The notes: generated by a model not told the origin, from the sequence alone. A stretch of DNA of 64,000 nucleotides from Paracoccaceae bacterium (GCA_014872875.1 WKFI01000012.1:124001-188000), one strand, 5' to 3'. Shown: positions 52,448 through 62,821, numbered from the stretch's first letter. Numbers and translations: made by a program.

Positions 52448-55132
52448 TTATTGAGCCGCCATACGACCAGTGGCCACGGGTAATGTGACCCGAAACGCCC
52501 CACCGCCTTCGCCCGGCAAATATCGAATATCGCCTTCCAAACGTTGAATGATTTCGCGGCAGATCGCCAATCCCAGCCCTGCACCTCCTGCCTTTTCCGA
52601 GCTTACACGGGCAAATTTCTCGAACACCATCTTTTGAGCGTCTGCAGGGATACCATTGCCGTTGTCGACAAAATCAATCCGCAGAGTATCACCGATCCGA
52701 TGCACCTGAATACGAAGCTCGGGCTGCTCGGCATCACAATACTTTTGAGCATTTGAGATCAGGTTAATGAAGACCTGCCCCAAACGATCCAGATCCGAAT
52801 CCAAATCGACACCTTCATCTTCGGACCGCCGGATTACCCGAATGGGTCGATCCGCGCCTGGCAATACCGTTGCGACGGCGCGATCCAAGACCTCCGACAG
52901 ACGACCCGAACGGATGTTCAGGTTCACCTGCCCGCTTTCCAGCACACTCAAATCCAACAAATCGTCCAACAAACGCGTCAAGCGCAGTGCCTCATCATGG
53001 ATGATCGTCGCGTATCGTGTCTTGTCCTCGGCCTCCAACTCGTCGGTGTCGCGCAGAATTTCCGAAAACGCCCGGATCGAGGTCATGGGCGTACGCAATT
53101 CATGGCTGACCTGGCTGAGAAAGGCGTCTTTTTGCAGTGAGATCTGGGTCAGCTTTTCATTGGCATCCCGCAACTGGGCCGCGGTTCGCGTGAGCTGGGC
53201 GGATTGCTCCTCCAACCGGTTTGAGTATTCCAGCATCTGTTGGGTTTCATCGGCCACCGCCAAAAGGTCTTCGACCGAAACGGAAGACCCGCCCACGATC
53301 TGGCCGATCATTGCATGCGCCGCGGCTGCCCCGACGGACCCGCTCAGCTTGCGCTCCAGACGTTCCAGAAACCCGGGGGTCGGTTCCGGGAGGTGACCGC
53401 GACCACCCTGCCGGGTGACCTCGCGCTGGAAAAAGGTCTGCGCCTCGGCTGCGCCGAGGATACGCTGTGACATGATCATCAGGTCTTCGCTTTGGGCAAA
53501 GGACCCGGTCCAGCCACGCGGCCCGGCGGAATGTTCAAAGACGTTGACGAATTGCGCACCCTGCAGGCGCTCCAGCGGGCTGGGGAAACTGGCCAGTGAA
53601 AACAGGCAGAACATGGTGGTGTTCAAACCCAGGCTCCAGATCACTGCATGGATGGTCGGATCCAGCCCATCAATGCCAAACAGCGCCTCGGGCCGCAGCC
53701 AGCCGATGCCAAAGGGTCCGTACGCCAGCACGGTCTCGGGCATCAACACGCCCCCCAGATTGGGCAAGAGCATGGTGTAAAGCCACAGTATGAACCCGGC
53801 CGACAGCCCGGCCAGCGCGCCAACCCTTGTCGCACCGCGCCAGAATAGCCCGCCCACAAGTGCGGGCAGGATCTGGGCAATCCCGGCAAAGGCAATAAGT
53901 CCGATGGCCGCCAGCGCTGCGCCGCCACCTGAGAGGGTGTAATACACATAGCCCAGCACCATGACGCCTGCGATAGAGATCCGGCGCGCCATAAGCACCA
54001 CGTTTCGCACGTCGCCCGACACCGAGGCCCCGCTCCCCCTTGAGCGCAGCCAGATCGGCATGACGATATGGTTGGACACCATCGTCGAAAGCGCCATGGC
54101 CGCAACGATGACCATGGAGGTCGCCGAGGAAAATCCACCCAGAAAGGACAACATCGCCAAACCGCCCTGCCCCTGGCTGAGCGGGATGGTCAGCACGAAC
54201 AAATCCGGATTGGCAGTTTCGGGCATTATGTCCAGCCCCATCACCGCAATCGGAACGACAAACAGGCTCATCAGCAGCAGGTACAGCGGAAAGGCCCAGG
54301 CTGCGATCCGCAGGTGCCGTTCATCTACATTTTCGACGACCATCACCTGGAACATACGCGGCAGGCACAGGAAGGCTGCCGCCGACAGGAAGGTGATCCC
54401 GACCCAGCGCCCGCTATCCACATGCCACTCGCCGATCTCCGAGGCATCGATGCGGGCCATCATCTCCCCTACTCCGCCTGCAAGCCCCCAGACCACAAAG
54501 ATGCCAACCGCCAGAAGGGCCACCAGCTTGACCACCGCCTCGACCGCAACGGCGGTGACCACGCCGTGGTGGCGCTCATTGGCGTCCAGGTTGCGGGTGC
54601 CGAACAAGATCGCAAAGACCGCCAACCCAGTTGCAACCCAGAAGACCGAAGAGCCAGACAGGTATTTCTGCTCGGGATCAGCTTCGGCAAAGATTTCAAA
54701 GGAAAGGGTAATAGACTGAAGTTGCAGCGCAATATATGGCGTCACCCCGATGACGGCCAGTATTGTCACCCCGATCGCCAGCATGTTCGACTTACCATAG
54801 CGTGAAGAAATCAGGTCTGCGATAGACGTCACTCGCTGGCTCCGTCCGACGCGTACCAGTTTGCGCAACCCCCACCACCAAGCCATCATGACGAGGGTCG
54901 GCCCCAGGTAAATGGTTACGAACTCCAATCCCGACCGCGCGGCATAGCCAACCGCGCCATAGAACGTCCAAGCCGTGCAATAGATCGACAGCGAAAGCGT
55001 ATATACCAGCGGCGACCGCAACCAACGCGCCGCAGCGCCACGGGCGGCGAAACGATCCGCCGCAAAGGCCACAAGGAACAGGAACACCACATAGCCCAGA
55101 CATACGGCGACGAGGATATTCAGCGACGCCAT
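52448..55132 (-). CDS. Sodium/solute symporter-type sensor histidine kinase
   Basis: This 894-residue membrane protein has an SSS (PutP-like) symporter domain of about 13 helices (about 1-520). A helical linker (about 560-670) carries a coiled region (SNRLEEQSAQLTRTAAQLRDANEKL). The HisKA H-box SHELRTP is at about 677. The HATPase domain has an N-box (NLISNAQKYC), DNGNGIP and GAGLGLAI. It senses a solute while perhaps also transporting it, like CbrA. Its ATG overlaps the upstream small protein gene by one base (a GTG three bases earlier is possible). The receiver gene lies upstream in the same operon. Confidence 0.9.
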   Translation of the reverse strand: MASLNILVAVCLGYVVFLFLVAFAADRFAARGAAARWLRSPLVYTLSLSIYCTAWTFYGAVGYAARSGLEFVTIYLGPTLVMMAWWWGLRKLVRVGRSQRVTSIADLISSRYGKSNMLAIGVTILAVIGVTPYIALQLQSITLSFEIFAEADPEQKYLSGSSVFWVATGLAVFAILFGTRNLDANERHHGVVTAVAVEAVVKLVALLAVGIFVVWGLAGGVGEMMARIDASEIGEWHVDSGRWVGITFLSAAAFLCLPRMFQVMVVENVDERHLRIAAWAFPLYLLLMSLFVVPIAVMGLDIMPETANPDLFVLTIPLSQGQGGLAMLSFLGGFSSATSMVIVAAMALSTMVSNHIVMPIWLRSRGSGASVSGDVRNVVLMARRISIAGVMVLGYVYYTLSGGGAALAAIGLIAFAGIAQILPALVGGLFWRGATRVGALAGLSAGFILWLYTMLLPNLGGVLMPETVLAYGPFGIGWLRPEALFGIDGLDPTIHAVIWSLGLNTTMFCLFSLASFPSPLERLQGAQFVNVFEHSAGPRGWTGSFAQSEDLMIMSQRILGAAEAQTFFQREVTRQGGRGHLPEPTPGFLERLERKLSGSVGAAAAHAMIGQIVGGSSVSVEDLLAVADETQQMLEYSNRLEEQSAQLTRTAAQLRDANEKLTQISLQKDAFLSQVSHELRTPMTSIRAFSEILRDTDELEAEDKTRYATIIHDEALRLTRLLDDLLDLSVLESGQVNLNIRSGRLSEVLDRAVATVLPGADRPIRVIRRSEDEGVDLDSDLDRLGQVFINLISNAQKYCDAEQPELRIQVHRIGDTLRIDFVDNGNGIPADAQKMVFEKFARVSSEKAGGAGLGLAICREIIQRLEGDIRYLPGEGGGAFRVTLPVATGRMAAQ

Positions 55133-55476
55133 CACAGGCTCTTGTCCTCATCTGGCGACAACTCACCCCCCTGATCGCTTTTGACCCAGGTTTCGGCCCA
55201 GCGTTTCACACCCATCCCAAACAACGCATTGACCGCGATCAGCAGCGCCCAGACCACGAAGATGTATGTGATGGCTCTGGAGGTGGGAACCGGCCCGGCT
55301 TCGCTGCCGGAAATCAGCCACAGAAGCGGGATGAGGAACAAGACGGCCCCGAAGATGGGCAGGAGTTTGGCGGCATCCATCAAACGGCGACGCCGGTAAG
55401 ATCGTCTTTCCAGGAACATGGCCGGACCGCGGGCGCCGTGGCCCGCAGTATCGTCCGACCCGTCCGGTCCGGTCAT
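55132..55476 (-). CDS. Small two-helix membrane protein linked to the symporter kinase
   Basis: This 114-residue protein has two hydrophobic segments (about 35-55 and 65-85) with short basic N-terminal and acidic C-terminal tails (GGELSPDEDKSL). It overlaps the receiver gene by 4 bases and the kinase gene by 1 to 4 bases. The family is not recognised. By analogy with small subunits of other symporter systems it may assist the kinase's SSS domain. Confidence 0.7.
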   Translation of the reverse strand: MTGPDGSDDTAGHGARGPAMFLERRSYRRRRLMDAAKLLPIFGAVLFLIPLLWLISGSEAGPVPTSRAITYIFVVWALLIAVNALFGMGVKRWAETWVKSDQGGELSPDEDKSL

Positions 55477-55856
55477 GACTGAGTGGCCTGGGCGTGCAGA
55501 TCCCGCACGGCATCCATGACTTCGGCATTGGAAAATGGTTTGGTCATGAATCGGCTGACCCCTGCCTTTTCTGCCATTTCCCGGTCGCGCGCCTGACCGC
55601 GGGCCGTCAACATCAGCACCGGCAAGTCGCACAACCCATCTTCGGCCTCGCGTAGTTCCCGCAGGATGTCCATACCGCTTTTTCCGGGCAGCATCACGTC
55701 GAGTATGACAAGATCGGGAGCCGCCTTGCGGATCACGTCCATCGCGTCAGCCCCGTTCGAATGGGTATCCACGCTCCAACCATCGCGGGTCAGAAGGAAC
55801 CGGATCGCTTCTATAATATTGGGCTCATCCTCGATCAGCACTACGTGACGGCTCAT
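55473..55856 (-). CDS. Lone response regulator receiver
   Basis: This 127-residue single-domain receiver has acidic residues near 10-11 (LIEDEP), the phosphoacceptor D53 in LVILDVMLPG, Thr in LTARG and Lys in TKPF. There is no output domain, so it would act on another protein or as a phosphate relay. It is the first gene of the operon with the small membrane protein and the symporter kinase (ATGA overlap), its likely partner. Confidence 0.9.
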   Translation of the reverse strand: MSRHVVLIEDEPNIIEAIRFLLTRDGWSVDTHSNGADAMDVIRKAAPDLVILDVMLPGKSGMDILRELREAEDGLCDLPVLMLTARGQARDREMAEKAGVSRFMTKPFSNAEVMDAVRDLHAQATQS

Positions 55857-55949
55857 GCCTGCTCATTCCTCCCCTGACGCAGCTCGCGGTTGCGTTGCTA
55901 CGCCCTTCCATCCCCATTGCAGCAGCTTAATGCGGCTGTTGCAATAGTG

Positions 55950-57257
55950 TCAAAACTCTTCGCTCAGGATTGACGGTTCACGCCTTGCCCGACATTCCGC
56001 GCGCGGACAGACCGGACAGGAACTGCCGACGGGCTGCGCCGGATGCTGATCAGCCTGCTCCGCGAGGACCGGCAGTATCAACATGGCGCCGTGATAGACC
56101 GGATCCTGATCGAAATCCGGCTGTTCCTGCGGCCACGCAACGGCGAAACAGTCAAACACAGCGACGGACCGCCCCACCTGTGACACGCGGCGGCGGATCG
56201 GAATCTGTGGGCGGGAAAAGGCAGAAAACAAGGGCCACAAGGGACAGGAAGCCCCAAAGCGTGGCAAGGCAAAATCAGCAACCGGTTTCCGAAACAGTGT
56301 CGAGCCCGAGGCATCGGACAGGACCAAACCGACTTCGGATCCCAACACGGCCTGCGGCATCGCAGCCAGACGACGGAAGATTGTTTGCAGGTCGCACCCG
56401 AATTCACGGGCCAGCGCCATGGGATCCAGACGCTCCGCTGCCAGGGACGTACTGAACCTTTCCAATGGCAGCAACGCCGCATCCTCGGCGTATTGTGTCA
56501 AAGCGACGCGGGCCACCGTGCGCGACGCCTTGGAGGCCAGCGCTTCGGCGCCTTCAATCAGATCATCAGGCGTTCCCGAACCATCTTCCAAAGACGGAAA
56601 GTGGAATTCGTTTTCGGAAAAGAAGGTCTCTACCTCCTCTTGCGGGACACCGCGCCGTTCATGTTCCGTGTCACTTTCATCCAGGAAAGTCACCAAAGCG
56701 CGGGAGCTTTCCGCCAGTCTTTGAGCGTCCTGGTTGATGTTCTTGTGGAAACGGTCCTGCCATTCCGGCTCCAATTCTCCGGTTTCGGCCAGGATCGATG
56801 CTGTGGAACGGATCGCCGCTGCAGTTGACAGGACTTCGTGCAACGAAGCGGCAAGATGCGGGTCATGTGTCAGCCGATCCGACAGAGTCTGCACAGTGCG
56901 CTCTAACGAAGCGACGCGCCGATGCGCCCCTGCCAACACTTCGGCCCAACCGGGGAACCGCCCGGCAAACTCTTCGGCCCGATCAGTTTCGGCCACCGGA
57001 GCCGGGGCATTGGCCGCGGCCTCTCGCAGCGTAGCGATCAGAGCGGCTTCGGCGCCTTCGGTGAGCATCGACGGCTCGACCCCCAGAACCTGGGCAATAT
57101 CAACCAGCAGCTTGCCGCCGATTCTGCGCCGATTATGTTCGATCAGGTTGAGGTAGGACGCAGAAATCCCCACATCCCGCGCCAGATCCGCCTGTCGCAA
57201 TCCGGCGATCAGACGTCGTTCGCGAATTCTGCTACCGGTCAGCGTTTCACGCGCCAT
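55950..57257 (-). CDS. ScfR/RamB-type short-chain acyl regulator (XRE N-terminus, Fe-S-type C-terminus)
   Basis: This 435-residue regulator starts at 57257 (MARETLTGSRIRERR), giving an XRE helix-turn-helix (about 5-65, LAGLRQADLARDVGISASYLNLIEHNRR). The middle has a family-specific helical region, then the domain shared with PrpR/RamB and ending in DUF2083. The C-terminal Cys motif SSCPVCPRAECRARREPSI matches the cluster that holds an Fe-S centre in PrpR relatives. These regulators sense acyl-CoA and control acetate, propionate or glyoxylate-shunt genes. It is divergent from the Liv-type transporter, so it probably controls it. Confidence 0.85.
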   Translation of the reverse strand: MARETLTGSRIRERRLIAGLRQADLARDVGISASYLNLIEHNRRRIGGKLLVDIAQVLGVEPSMLTEGAEAALIATLREAAANAPAPVAETDRAEEFAGRFPGWAEVLAGAHRRVASLERTVQTLSDRLTHDPHLAASLHEVLSTAAAIRSTASILAETGELEPEWQDRFHKNINQDAQRLAESSRALVTFLDESDTEHERRGVPQEEVETFFSENEFHFPSLEDGSGTPDDLIEGAEALASKASRTVARVALTQYAEDAALLPLERFSTSLAAERLDPMALAREFGCDLQTIFRRLAAMPQAVLGSEVGLVLSDASGSTLFRKPVADFALPRFGASCPLWPLFSAFSRPQIPIRRRVSQVGRSVAVFDCFAVAWPQEQPDFDQDPVYHGAMLILPVLAEQADQHPAQPVGSSCPVCPRAECRARREPSILSEEF

Positions 57258-57322
57258 CAGAGTCCCTTTGCCAAATCCGTTCCATTTCAACGACTTTCTG
57301 CAACGCAACATAAGAGAATTTA

Positions 57323-57340
57323 CAGAATACCGCAGAATAC
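57323..57340. promoter_or_regulatory. Direct repeats in the ScfR-transporter intergenic region
   Basis: CAGAATAC occurs at 57323-57330 and 57333-57340, ten bases (one turn) apart, in the AT-rich 234-base divergent gap. The spacing suits a dimer of the adjacent regulator. Confidence 0.45.
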
Positions 57341-57491
57341 TGTTCAGTTATTTACAAAATAATCGTGATTTTCAAGGGATTTATTGCCGTATTTTACATG
57401 ACCCCCGCATACTGCTTTTGCACGAAAACCGTGCCCGCGCCGCGTGGAAGTGAGGAGCTACGAGGCGCAAGTTTCGAAATGGGAGGAATTC

Positions 57492-58838
57492 ATGACCAAA
57501 TCCGATGTCACCCGTCGTGGCGTATTGAAAACCGGTGCAGTCGCCGGTGCGGGCGTCGCTCTGCCGACGATCTTCACGGCCTCGTCTGCAGCCGCCTACA
57601 CCAATGAACCGACCGGCGGTTCCGTCACGCTGGGTTTCAACGTCCCGCAAACCGGTCCCTATGCCGAAGAAGGCAATGACGAGCTGCTGGCACAGCAGCT
57701 GGCCGTCGAGCATCTGAACGGCGAAGGCGATGGCGGTTGCCTGAACACCTTCACCTCGAAGGCGCTCAAGGGCAACGGCATCCTGGGCAAAAAGGTCGAG
57801 TTCGTCACTGGCGACACCCAGACCAAATCCGACGCCGCCCGTGCATCCGCAAAATCGATGATCGAAAAAGATGGCGCGATCATGATCAATGGCGGCTCGT
57901 CCTCGGGCGTGGCTGTGGCCGTCCAGGGCCTGTGCCAAGAGGCGGGTGTTATCTTCATGGCGGGCCTGACCCATGCCAATGACACCACCGGCAAAGACAA
58001 GAAGGCAAACGGCTTCCGTCACTTCTTTAACGCCTACATGTCGGGTGCCGCTCTGGCGCCGGTGCTGGCTGCCGAAATGGGCAAGGAACGCCGCGCCTAT
58101 CACCTGACTGCCGACTATAACTGGGGCTGGACCCAGGAAGAGTCGATCGTGGCCTCGACCGAAGCCATGGGCTGGGAAACCGTGAACACGGTGAAAACCC
58201 CGCTGGCATCGACCGACTTCTCGTCATACATCGCGCCGGTTCTGAACTCGGGCGCCGACGTGCTGGTTCTGAACCACTATGGCGGCAACATGGTCAACTC
58301 GCTGACCAACGCGATCCAGTTCGGCCTGCTCGACAAGGTCGTCAACAACAAGGACTTCAAGATCGTTGTTCCGCTGTATTCGGAACTGATGGCCGCTGGT
58401 GCGGGTGAAAACATCAAAGGCGTCCTGGGTTCGATGAACTGGAACTGGCAGCTGCAGGACGAAGGCACCAAGGCATTCGTGAAGTCGTTCGGCGAGAAGT
58501 ACGGCAAGCCGCCTTCGAACTCGGCTCAGACCTGCTATGCTCAGGTTCTGCTGTATGCCGACGCCTGCGAACGCGCCGGAACCTTCAATCCGTGCGGTGT
58601 TGTCGAAGCACTGGAAGGCTTCGAGTTCGACGGCCTGGGCAATGGCCCGACACTGTATCGCGCCGACGACCACCAGTGCTTCAAGGACGTGCTGGTCGTG
58701 CGCGGGGCTCTGAACCCGACCAACGCTTATGACACCCTGGAAATCGTCGAGAAGACCCCGGTTGAGCAGGTCACTTATGCACCTGACCACCCGATGTTCG
58801 CCGGCGGCGACCTGGGCAAGTGTAACCCGGGCGCATAA
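57492..58838 (+). CDS. ABC transporter substrate-binding protein, LivK-type, Tat-exported
   Basis: This 448-residue periplasmic binding protein has a twin-Arg signal (SDVTRRGVLKTGAVAG, then a hydrophobic run, cleavage near SSAAAY). The Peripla_BP_6 fold follows, with TLGFNVPQTGPYAEEGN at the first lobe and INGGSSSGVAVAVQGLCQ. It has several Cys (FNPCGVVEALEG and CNPGA at the end). Ligand prediction is not possible; LivK relatives bind branched-chain amino acids, amides or aromatic acids. The ATG at 57492 follows GGAGGAATTC. Two stem-loops separate it from the permease genes. Confidence 0.9.
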   Translation: MTKSDVTRRGVLKTGAVAGAGVALPTIFTASSAAAYTNEPTGGSVTLGFNVPQTGPYAEEGNDELLAQQLAVEHLNGEGDGGCLNTFTSKALKGNGILGKKVEFVTGDTQTKSDAARASAKSMIEKDGAIMINGGSSSGVAVAVQGLCQEAGVIFMAGLTHANDTTGKDKKANGFRHFFNAYMSGAALAPVLAAEMGKERRAYHLTADYNWGWTQEESIVASTEAMGWETVNTVKTPLASTDFSSYIAPVLNSGADVLVLNHYGGNMVNSLTNAIQFGLLDKVVNNKDFKIVVPLYSELMAAGAGENIKGVLGSMNWNWQLQDEGTKAFVKSFGEKYGKPPSNSAQTCYAQVLLYADACERAGTFNPCGVVEALEGFEFDGLGNGPTLYRADDHQCFKDVLVVRGALNPTNAYDTLEIVEKTPVEQVTYAPDHPMFAGGDLGKCNPGA

Positions 58839-58877
58839 TCCGAGCAGTGGCGCCGGAATTGTTCAAATAATTCCGGC

Positions 58878-58942
58878 CCGAATTCTTACCGAGAATTCGG
58901 CACCGCCGAAACCGAGTCTCTCCGGCACAGATCCGGAGAGAC
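58878..58942 (+). promoter_or_regulatory. Pair of stem-loops after the Liv-type binding-protein gene
   Basis: The first is CCGAATTCT-N5-AGAATTCGG (58878-58900). The second is GTCTCTCCGG-N7-CCGGAGAGAC (58916-58942). Neither has a T-run. They probably stabilise the binding-protein message relative to the downstream genes. Confidence 0.6.
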
Positions 58943-58971
58943 CTTCCTGATCCAGCACAATGGTGGGGACC

Positions 58972-59994
58972 ATGGACTCAATCCTCCTGCAAATTCTGAA
59001 CGGGCTCGACAAGGGCTCGGCCTATGCGCTGATCGCGCTGGGACTGACACTCATCTTCGGCACGCTGGGCGTGGTGAACTTTGCGCATGGCGCCTTGTTC
59101 ATGATCGGTGCTTTCTGCGCCGTCTCCCTGCAGCGCCTGTTAAACCTTTCGTTCGAAACCATCGACGAAACGCAGAAGGACTTCTTGGGCAACCCCCTGA
59201 AGGTCAAGACGCCCTATGTCGAAGCCTGGTTTGGCCCTGATGTCGGGGCCTGGATCATAGACTGGGCAGTCCCGCTCGCGCTGCTGATTGCCATTCCGAT
59301 CATGCTGGCAGTCGGCTACATCATGGAGCGCGGGCTGATCAAGCATTTCTACAAGCGTCCGCATGCTGACCAGATCCTGGTGACCTTTGGCCTGGCCATC
59401 GTGCTGCAGGAAATCGTCAAGTATTTCTTCGGCGCAAACCCCATTCAGACCCCGCCGCCTGATGCTCTGAACGGCGTTGCCAATATCGGAGCAGCCCTGG
59501 GCATGGACATCGTGTATCCGGTCTGGCGGATCGTCTATTTCTGCTTCGCGACGCTGATCATTGGTGGCATCTTTGCCTTCCTGCAGTTCACCACTTTCGG
59601 CATGGTCGTCCGGGCCGGCATGGCAGATCGCGAGACCGTGGGTCTTCTGGGCATCAATATCGACCGTCGCTTTACCATCATGTTCGGGATCGCTGCCGCA
59701 GTCGCCGGTCTGGCGGGCGTGATGTACGGACCGATCAATCCGCCCAATTATCACATGGGCATGGACTTCCTGGTTCTGAGCTTCGTTGTGGTTGTCGTCG
59801 GCGGCATGGGCTCGCTCCCCGGTGCGGTTCTGGCCGGGTTCCTTCTGGGCATCCTTGAAAGCTTTGCATCCACCACCTGGGCCACGACCACCATCCCGGG
59901 CATCAACCAGATCATCATTTATCTTGTCGCCATCATCGTCCTTCTGACCCGTCCACGCGGGCTGATGGGCCGCAAAGGCGTCATGGAGGACTAA
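58972..59994 (+). CDS. Branched-chain-type ABC permease, LivH
   Basis: This 340-residue permease has about eight helices and the LivH segments [23 protein letters not shown] at its start, a periplasmic loop near residues 60-90, and GIDIDRR-like [12 protein letters not shown] followed by the end [15 protein letters not shown]. The ATG at 58972 (after TGGGGACC) is preferred to one four codons earlier at 58960. Four bases separate it from the next permease gene. It forms the channel with LivM. Confidence 0.9.
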   Translation: MDSILLQILNGLDKGSAYALIALGLTLIFGTLGVVNFAHGALFMIGAFCAVSLQRLLNLSFETIDETQKDFLGNPLKVKTPYVEAWFGPDVGAWIIDWAVPLALLIAIPIMLAVGYIMERGLIKHFYKRPHADQILVTFGLAIVLQEIVKYFFGANPIQTPPPDALNGVANIGAALGMDIVYPVWRIVYFCFATLIIGGIFAFLQFTTFGMVVRAGMADRETVGLLGINIDRRFTIMFGIAAAVAGLAGVMYGPINPPNYHMGMDFLVLSFVVVVVGGMGSLPGAVLAGFLLGILESFASTTWATTTIPGINQIIIYLVAIIVLLTRPRGLMGRKGVMED

Positions 59995-59998
59995 ACCG

Positions 59999-61201
59999 AT
60001 GTTTGGACTGGACAAGAAAGACACTTCCCTTCTCATCGTTGTAGCGCTGCTGACGCTTTTGGCGCCGTTCATCCTGAACCCGTTCCCCACCGATAGCGGT
60101 CTGGCGCAGTTCAATGCCGGCTATCCGGACCTGATGCAGCGGTTCATCATCTTCGGCATCTTCGCCGTGGGCTTCAACATCCTGTTCGGGCTGACCGGAT
60201 ATCTGTCCTTCGGACACGCAGCCTTTCTGGGTGTGGGCTCCTATTCGGCGGTGTGGATGTTCAAACTGCTCAGCTACAACATCCTGCCTGCCATCGCGCT
60301 GGCCGTGGTCGTAGCAGGATTGTTTTCGCTGCTGATCGGCTATGTCAGCCTGAGGCGCTCGGGGATCTACTTCTCGATCCTGACGCTGGCTTTTGCCCAG
60401 ATGTCCTTTGCGCTGGCCTATTCGGTTCTGTCGAACCCGAAGTTCAACCTGACCAACGGGGAAACCGGTCTGCAGGTCTACAATGACGACCCACAGATAC
60501 TGCAGGGCGCCAACGCGCCGGACCTACCGCACCTGTTCGGTCTTTCCATGCGCTCGACCTACACGATGGAGGTTGGTCCCTGGGCCTTCGACTTCAACGC
60601 CGGGTACTATGTCTGTGCAGTGATCATGATGATCGCCTTCTATTTGGCGATCCGCATCTTCCGGTCGCCGTTCGGCATGATGCTGCGCGCGGTCAAGTCG
60701 AACCAGCAGCGGATGAACTATACCGGGCTGAACACCCGCCCCTACACCCTGGCGGCCTTCGTGATCTCGGGCATGTATGCCGGTCTGGCCGGTGGTCTGA
60801 TGGCGGCGATGGACCCGCTGGCGGGCGCCGAGCGGATGCAATGGACTGCCTCGGGTGAGGTTGTTCTGATGACCATTCTGGGCGGCACCGGTACCTTGAT
60901 CGGCCCCGTTCTGGGTGCAGGCTTCATCAAGTATTTCGAGAACATCTTCTCGAAGATCAATGACAGCGTCTTGCATGGCTGGTTCGCCTTCCTGCCCGAC
61001 GGGCTTGAAGATGCGGTCGTGACCATCATCCACCCCTTTGTCGGCAAAGGCTGGCACCTGACGCTTGGCATCCTGTTCATGCTGGTGGTGATCTTCCTTC
61101 CTGGTGGACTGGTCGAAGGTGGTCAGCGTCTTGCCAAGTGGATCCGCAATCGCGGCAAGACCGAAGACAAGACCAGCGGCAAAACCGAGCCTGCGGAATA
61201 A
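59999..61201 (+). CDS. Branched-chain-type ABC permease, LivM
   Basis: This 400-residue permease (GGAGG ribosome site over the livH end) has the LivM pattern: [31 protein letters not shown], then [17 protein letters not shown] and a C-terminal cytoplasmic tail rich in Lys/Thr. It contains a larger periplasmic loop (about 160-205) than E. coli LivM. It pairs with LivH. Confidence 0.9.
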   Translation: MFGLDKKDTSLLIVVALLTLLAPFILNPFPTDSGLAQFNAGYPDLMQRFIIFGIFAVGFNILFGLTGYLSFGHAAFLGVGSYSAVWMFKLLSYNILPAIALAVVVAGLFSLLIGYVSLRRSGIYFSILTLAFAQMSFALAYSVLSNPKFNLTNGETGLQVYNDDPQILQGANAPDLPHLFGLSMRSTYTMEVGPWAFDFNAGYYVCAVIMMIAFYLAIRIFRSPFGMMLRAVKSNQQRMNYTGLNTRPYTLAAFVISGMYAGLAGGLMAAMDPLAGAERMQWTASGEVVLMTILGGTGTLIGPVLGAGFIKYFENIFSKINDSVLHGWFAFLPDGLEDAVVTIIHPFVGKGWHLTLGILFMLVVIFLPGGLVEGGQRLAKWIRNRGKTEDKTSGKTEPAE

Positions 61202-61213
61202 GGAGAGACACTC

Positions 61214-61969
61214 ATGGCGATCCTAGAAGTCAAGAACGTAGCCAAGCGGTTCGGTGGTCTTCAGGCCCTGTCGGACGTGAACCTGAGCGTCAAGGAGAAC
61301 TCGGTTCATGCCATCATCGGCCCCAACGGGGCAGGCAAATCCACTCTGCTGAACTGCCTGGTGGGCAAGCTGATCCCCGATACCGGATCGGTGATGTTCG
61401 ATGGACAATCGGTGCTGGGCCGTGCCCCGTTCGAAATCAACCAGATGGGGATTTCACGGGTGTTCCAGACGCCTGAGATTTTTGGCGAATTGTCGGTCAT
61501 GGAAAACATGATGATCCCGATCTTTGCCAAACGTGATGGTGCGTTTCGGATGCATGCCTATGAAACGGTTGCAAATGAGAAGTCGGTGGTGGAAGCGGCC
61601 GAGAACATGCTGGAAGAGATGAACATGGCGGACAAACGGCACATGAATGCCGCCTCCATGTCACGCGGCGACAAACGTCGTCTGGAAATCGGCATGTGCC
61701 TCAGCCAGGAGCCGCGCCTGCTGCTCTTGGACGAACCCACCGCCGGTATGGCCCGGGCCGACACCAATAACACCATCGACCTGCTGAAACAGATCAGCGA
61801 CGAGCGCGATATCACCATCGCGATCATCGAACACGACATGCATGTGGTGTTCAGCCTCGCCAACAGGATCACGGTTCTGGCGCAAGGCACCCCGTTGGTC
61901 GAGGACGATCCGCAGAACATCCGTGGCAACCCGAAGGTGCGCGAAGCGTACCTGGGCGAAAGCGCGTAA
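61214..61969 (+). CDS. Branched-chain-type ABC ATPase, LivG
   Basis: This 251-residue ATPase has Walker A GPNGAGKST, Q-loop FQTPEIF, a shortened signature (MSRGDKRRLEIG, with SRGD instead of SGGQ), Walker B LLLLDEPTAGM and switch His in IEHDMHVV. It is typical of LivG. It lies 12 bases after livM and 12 bases before livF. Confidence 0.92.
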   Translation: MAILEVKNVAKRFGGLQALSDVNLSVKENSVHAIIGPNGAGKSTLLNCLVGKLIPDTGSVMFDGQSVLGRAPFEINQMGISRVFQTPEIFGELSVMENMMIPIFAKRDGAFRMHAYETVANEKSVVEAAENMLEEMNMADKRHMNAASMSRGDKRRLEIGMCLSQEPRLLLLDEPTAGMARADTNNTIDLLKQISDERDITIAIIEHDMHVVFSLANRITVLAQGTPLVEDDPQNIRGNPKVREAYLGESA

Positions 61970-61981
61970 GGAGATCTTAAG

Positions 61982-62737
61982 ATGAACGTCAAACCCGATT
62001 TCTCCAAGAACGCCAACCAGGCAACCACGGCTCCGGCCTTCCTGTCGGTCTGGGACATGCACTCCTACTATGGCGAAAGCTATATCGTGCAGGGTATCAG
62101 CTTCAACGTGCACGAAGGCGAGATCCTCGCGCTGCTGGGCCGCAATGGGGCAGGCAAGACCTCGACCCTGCGCTCCATTGCCCGTCTGGGTAACCCCGAG
62201 GTCAAGCACGGTGAGATCTGGCTGGATCACAAGCCATTGCACAAAATGACCAGCTACGAAGCCGCGTCCGTCGGCCTGGGGCTGGTGCCGGAAGATCGCC
62301 GCATCATTCCGGGTCTGACCGTCGAAGAGAACCTGCAACTGGCACAAATCGCCCCTCCGATCGGTTGGTCGCTCGACCGTATTTATGACCTGTTCCCGCG
62401 ACTGGGCGAACGGCGCAAGCAGGAGGGCGTTACCCTTTCGGGTGGCGAGCAGCAAATGCTGTCCATCGCCCGCGCCCTGGCTCGCGACATCAAGGTGTTG
62501 CTGCTGGACGAACCTTACGAAGGACTGGCCCCTGTGATCGTGGACGAGATCGAAAAGACACTCATCCACATCAAGGAACAGGGCATGACCACCATCATCG
62601 TTGAACAGAACGCCGTGCGCGCGCTGGAACTGGCCGACCGTGCCGTGATTCTGGACACGGGCGGCATTGTTTTCGACGGCACTGCTGCCGAAGTTCTTGA
62701 GAACGAAGAATTGCGGGCCGAATATCTCGCGATTTGA
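61982..62737 (+). CDS. Branched-chain-type ABC ATPase, LivF
   Basis: This 251-residue ATPase has Walker A GRNGAGKTS, signature LSGGEQQM, Walker B VLLLDEPYEGLAP and switch region IIVEQN, typical of LivF. An N-terminal extension of about 20 residues precedes the ATPase core. A strong terminator follows, so it ends the operon. Confidence 0.92.
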   Translation: MNVKPDFSKNANQATTAPAFLSVWDMHSYYGESYIVQGISFNVHEGEILALLGRNGAGKTSTLRSIARLGNPEVKHGEIWLDHKPLHKMTSYEAASVGLGLVPEDRRIIPGLTVEENLQLAQIAPPIGWSLDRIYDLFPRLGERRKQEGVTLSGGEQQMLSIARALARDIKVLLLDEPYEGLAPVIVDEIEKTLIHIKEQGMTTIIVEQNAVRALELADRAVILDTGGIVFDGTAAEVLENEELRAEYLAI

Positions 62738-62790
62738 CCAATGAACACTCCCCGTCGCGTCGGGTTGGCTCCGATGCAGACGCACTTTAC

Positions 62791-62821
62791 GACCGGCTCC
62801 TTTGGGAACCGGTCTTTTTTT
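62791..62821 (+). terminator. Rho-independent terminator of the Liv-type operon
   Basis: GACCGG (62791-62796) pairs with CCGGTC (62809-62814) around an inner TCC/GGA stem, followed by a run of nine T (62813-62821). Confidence 0.9.
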
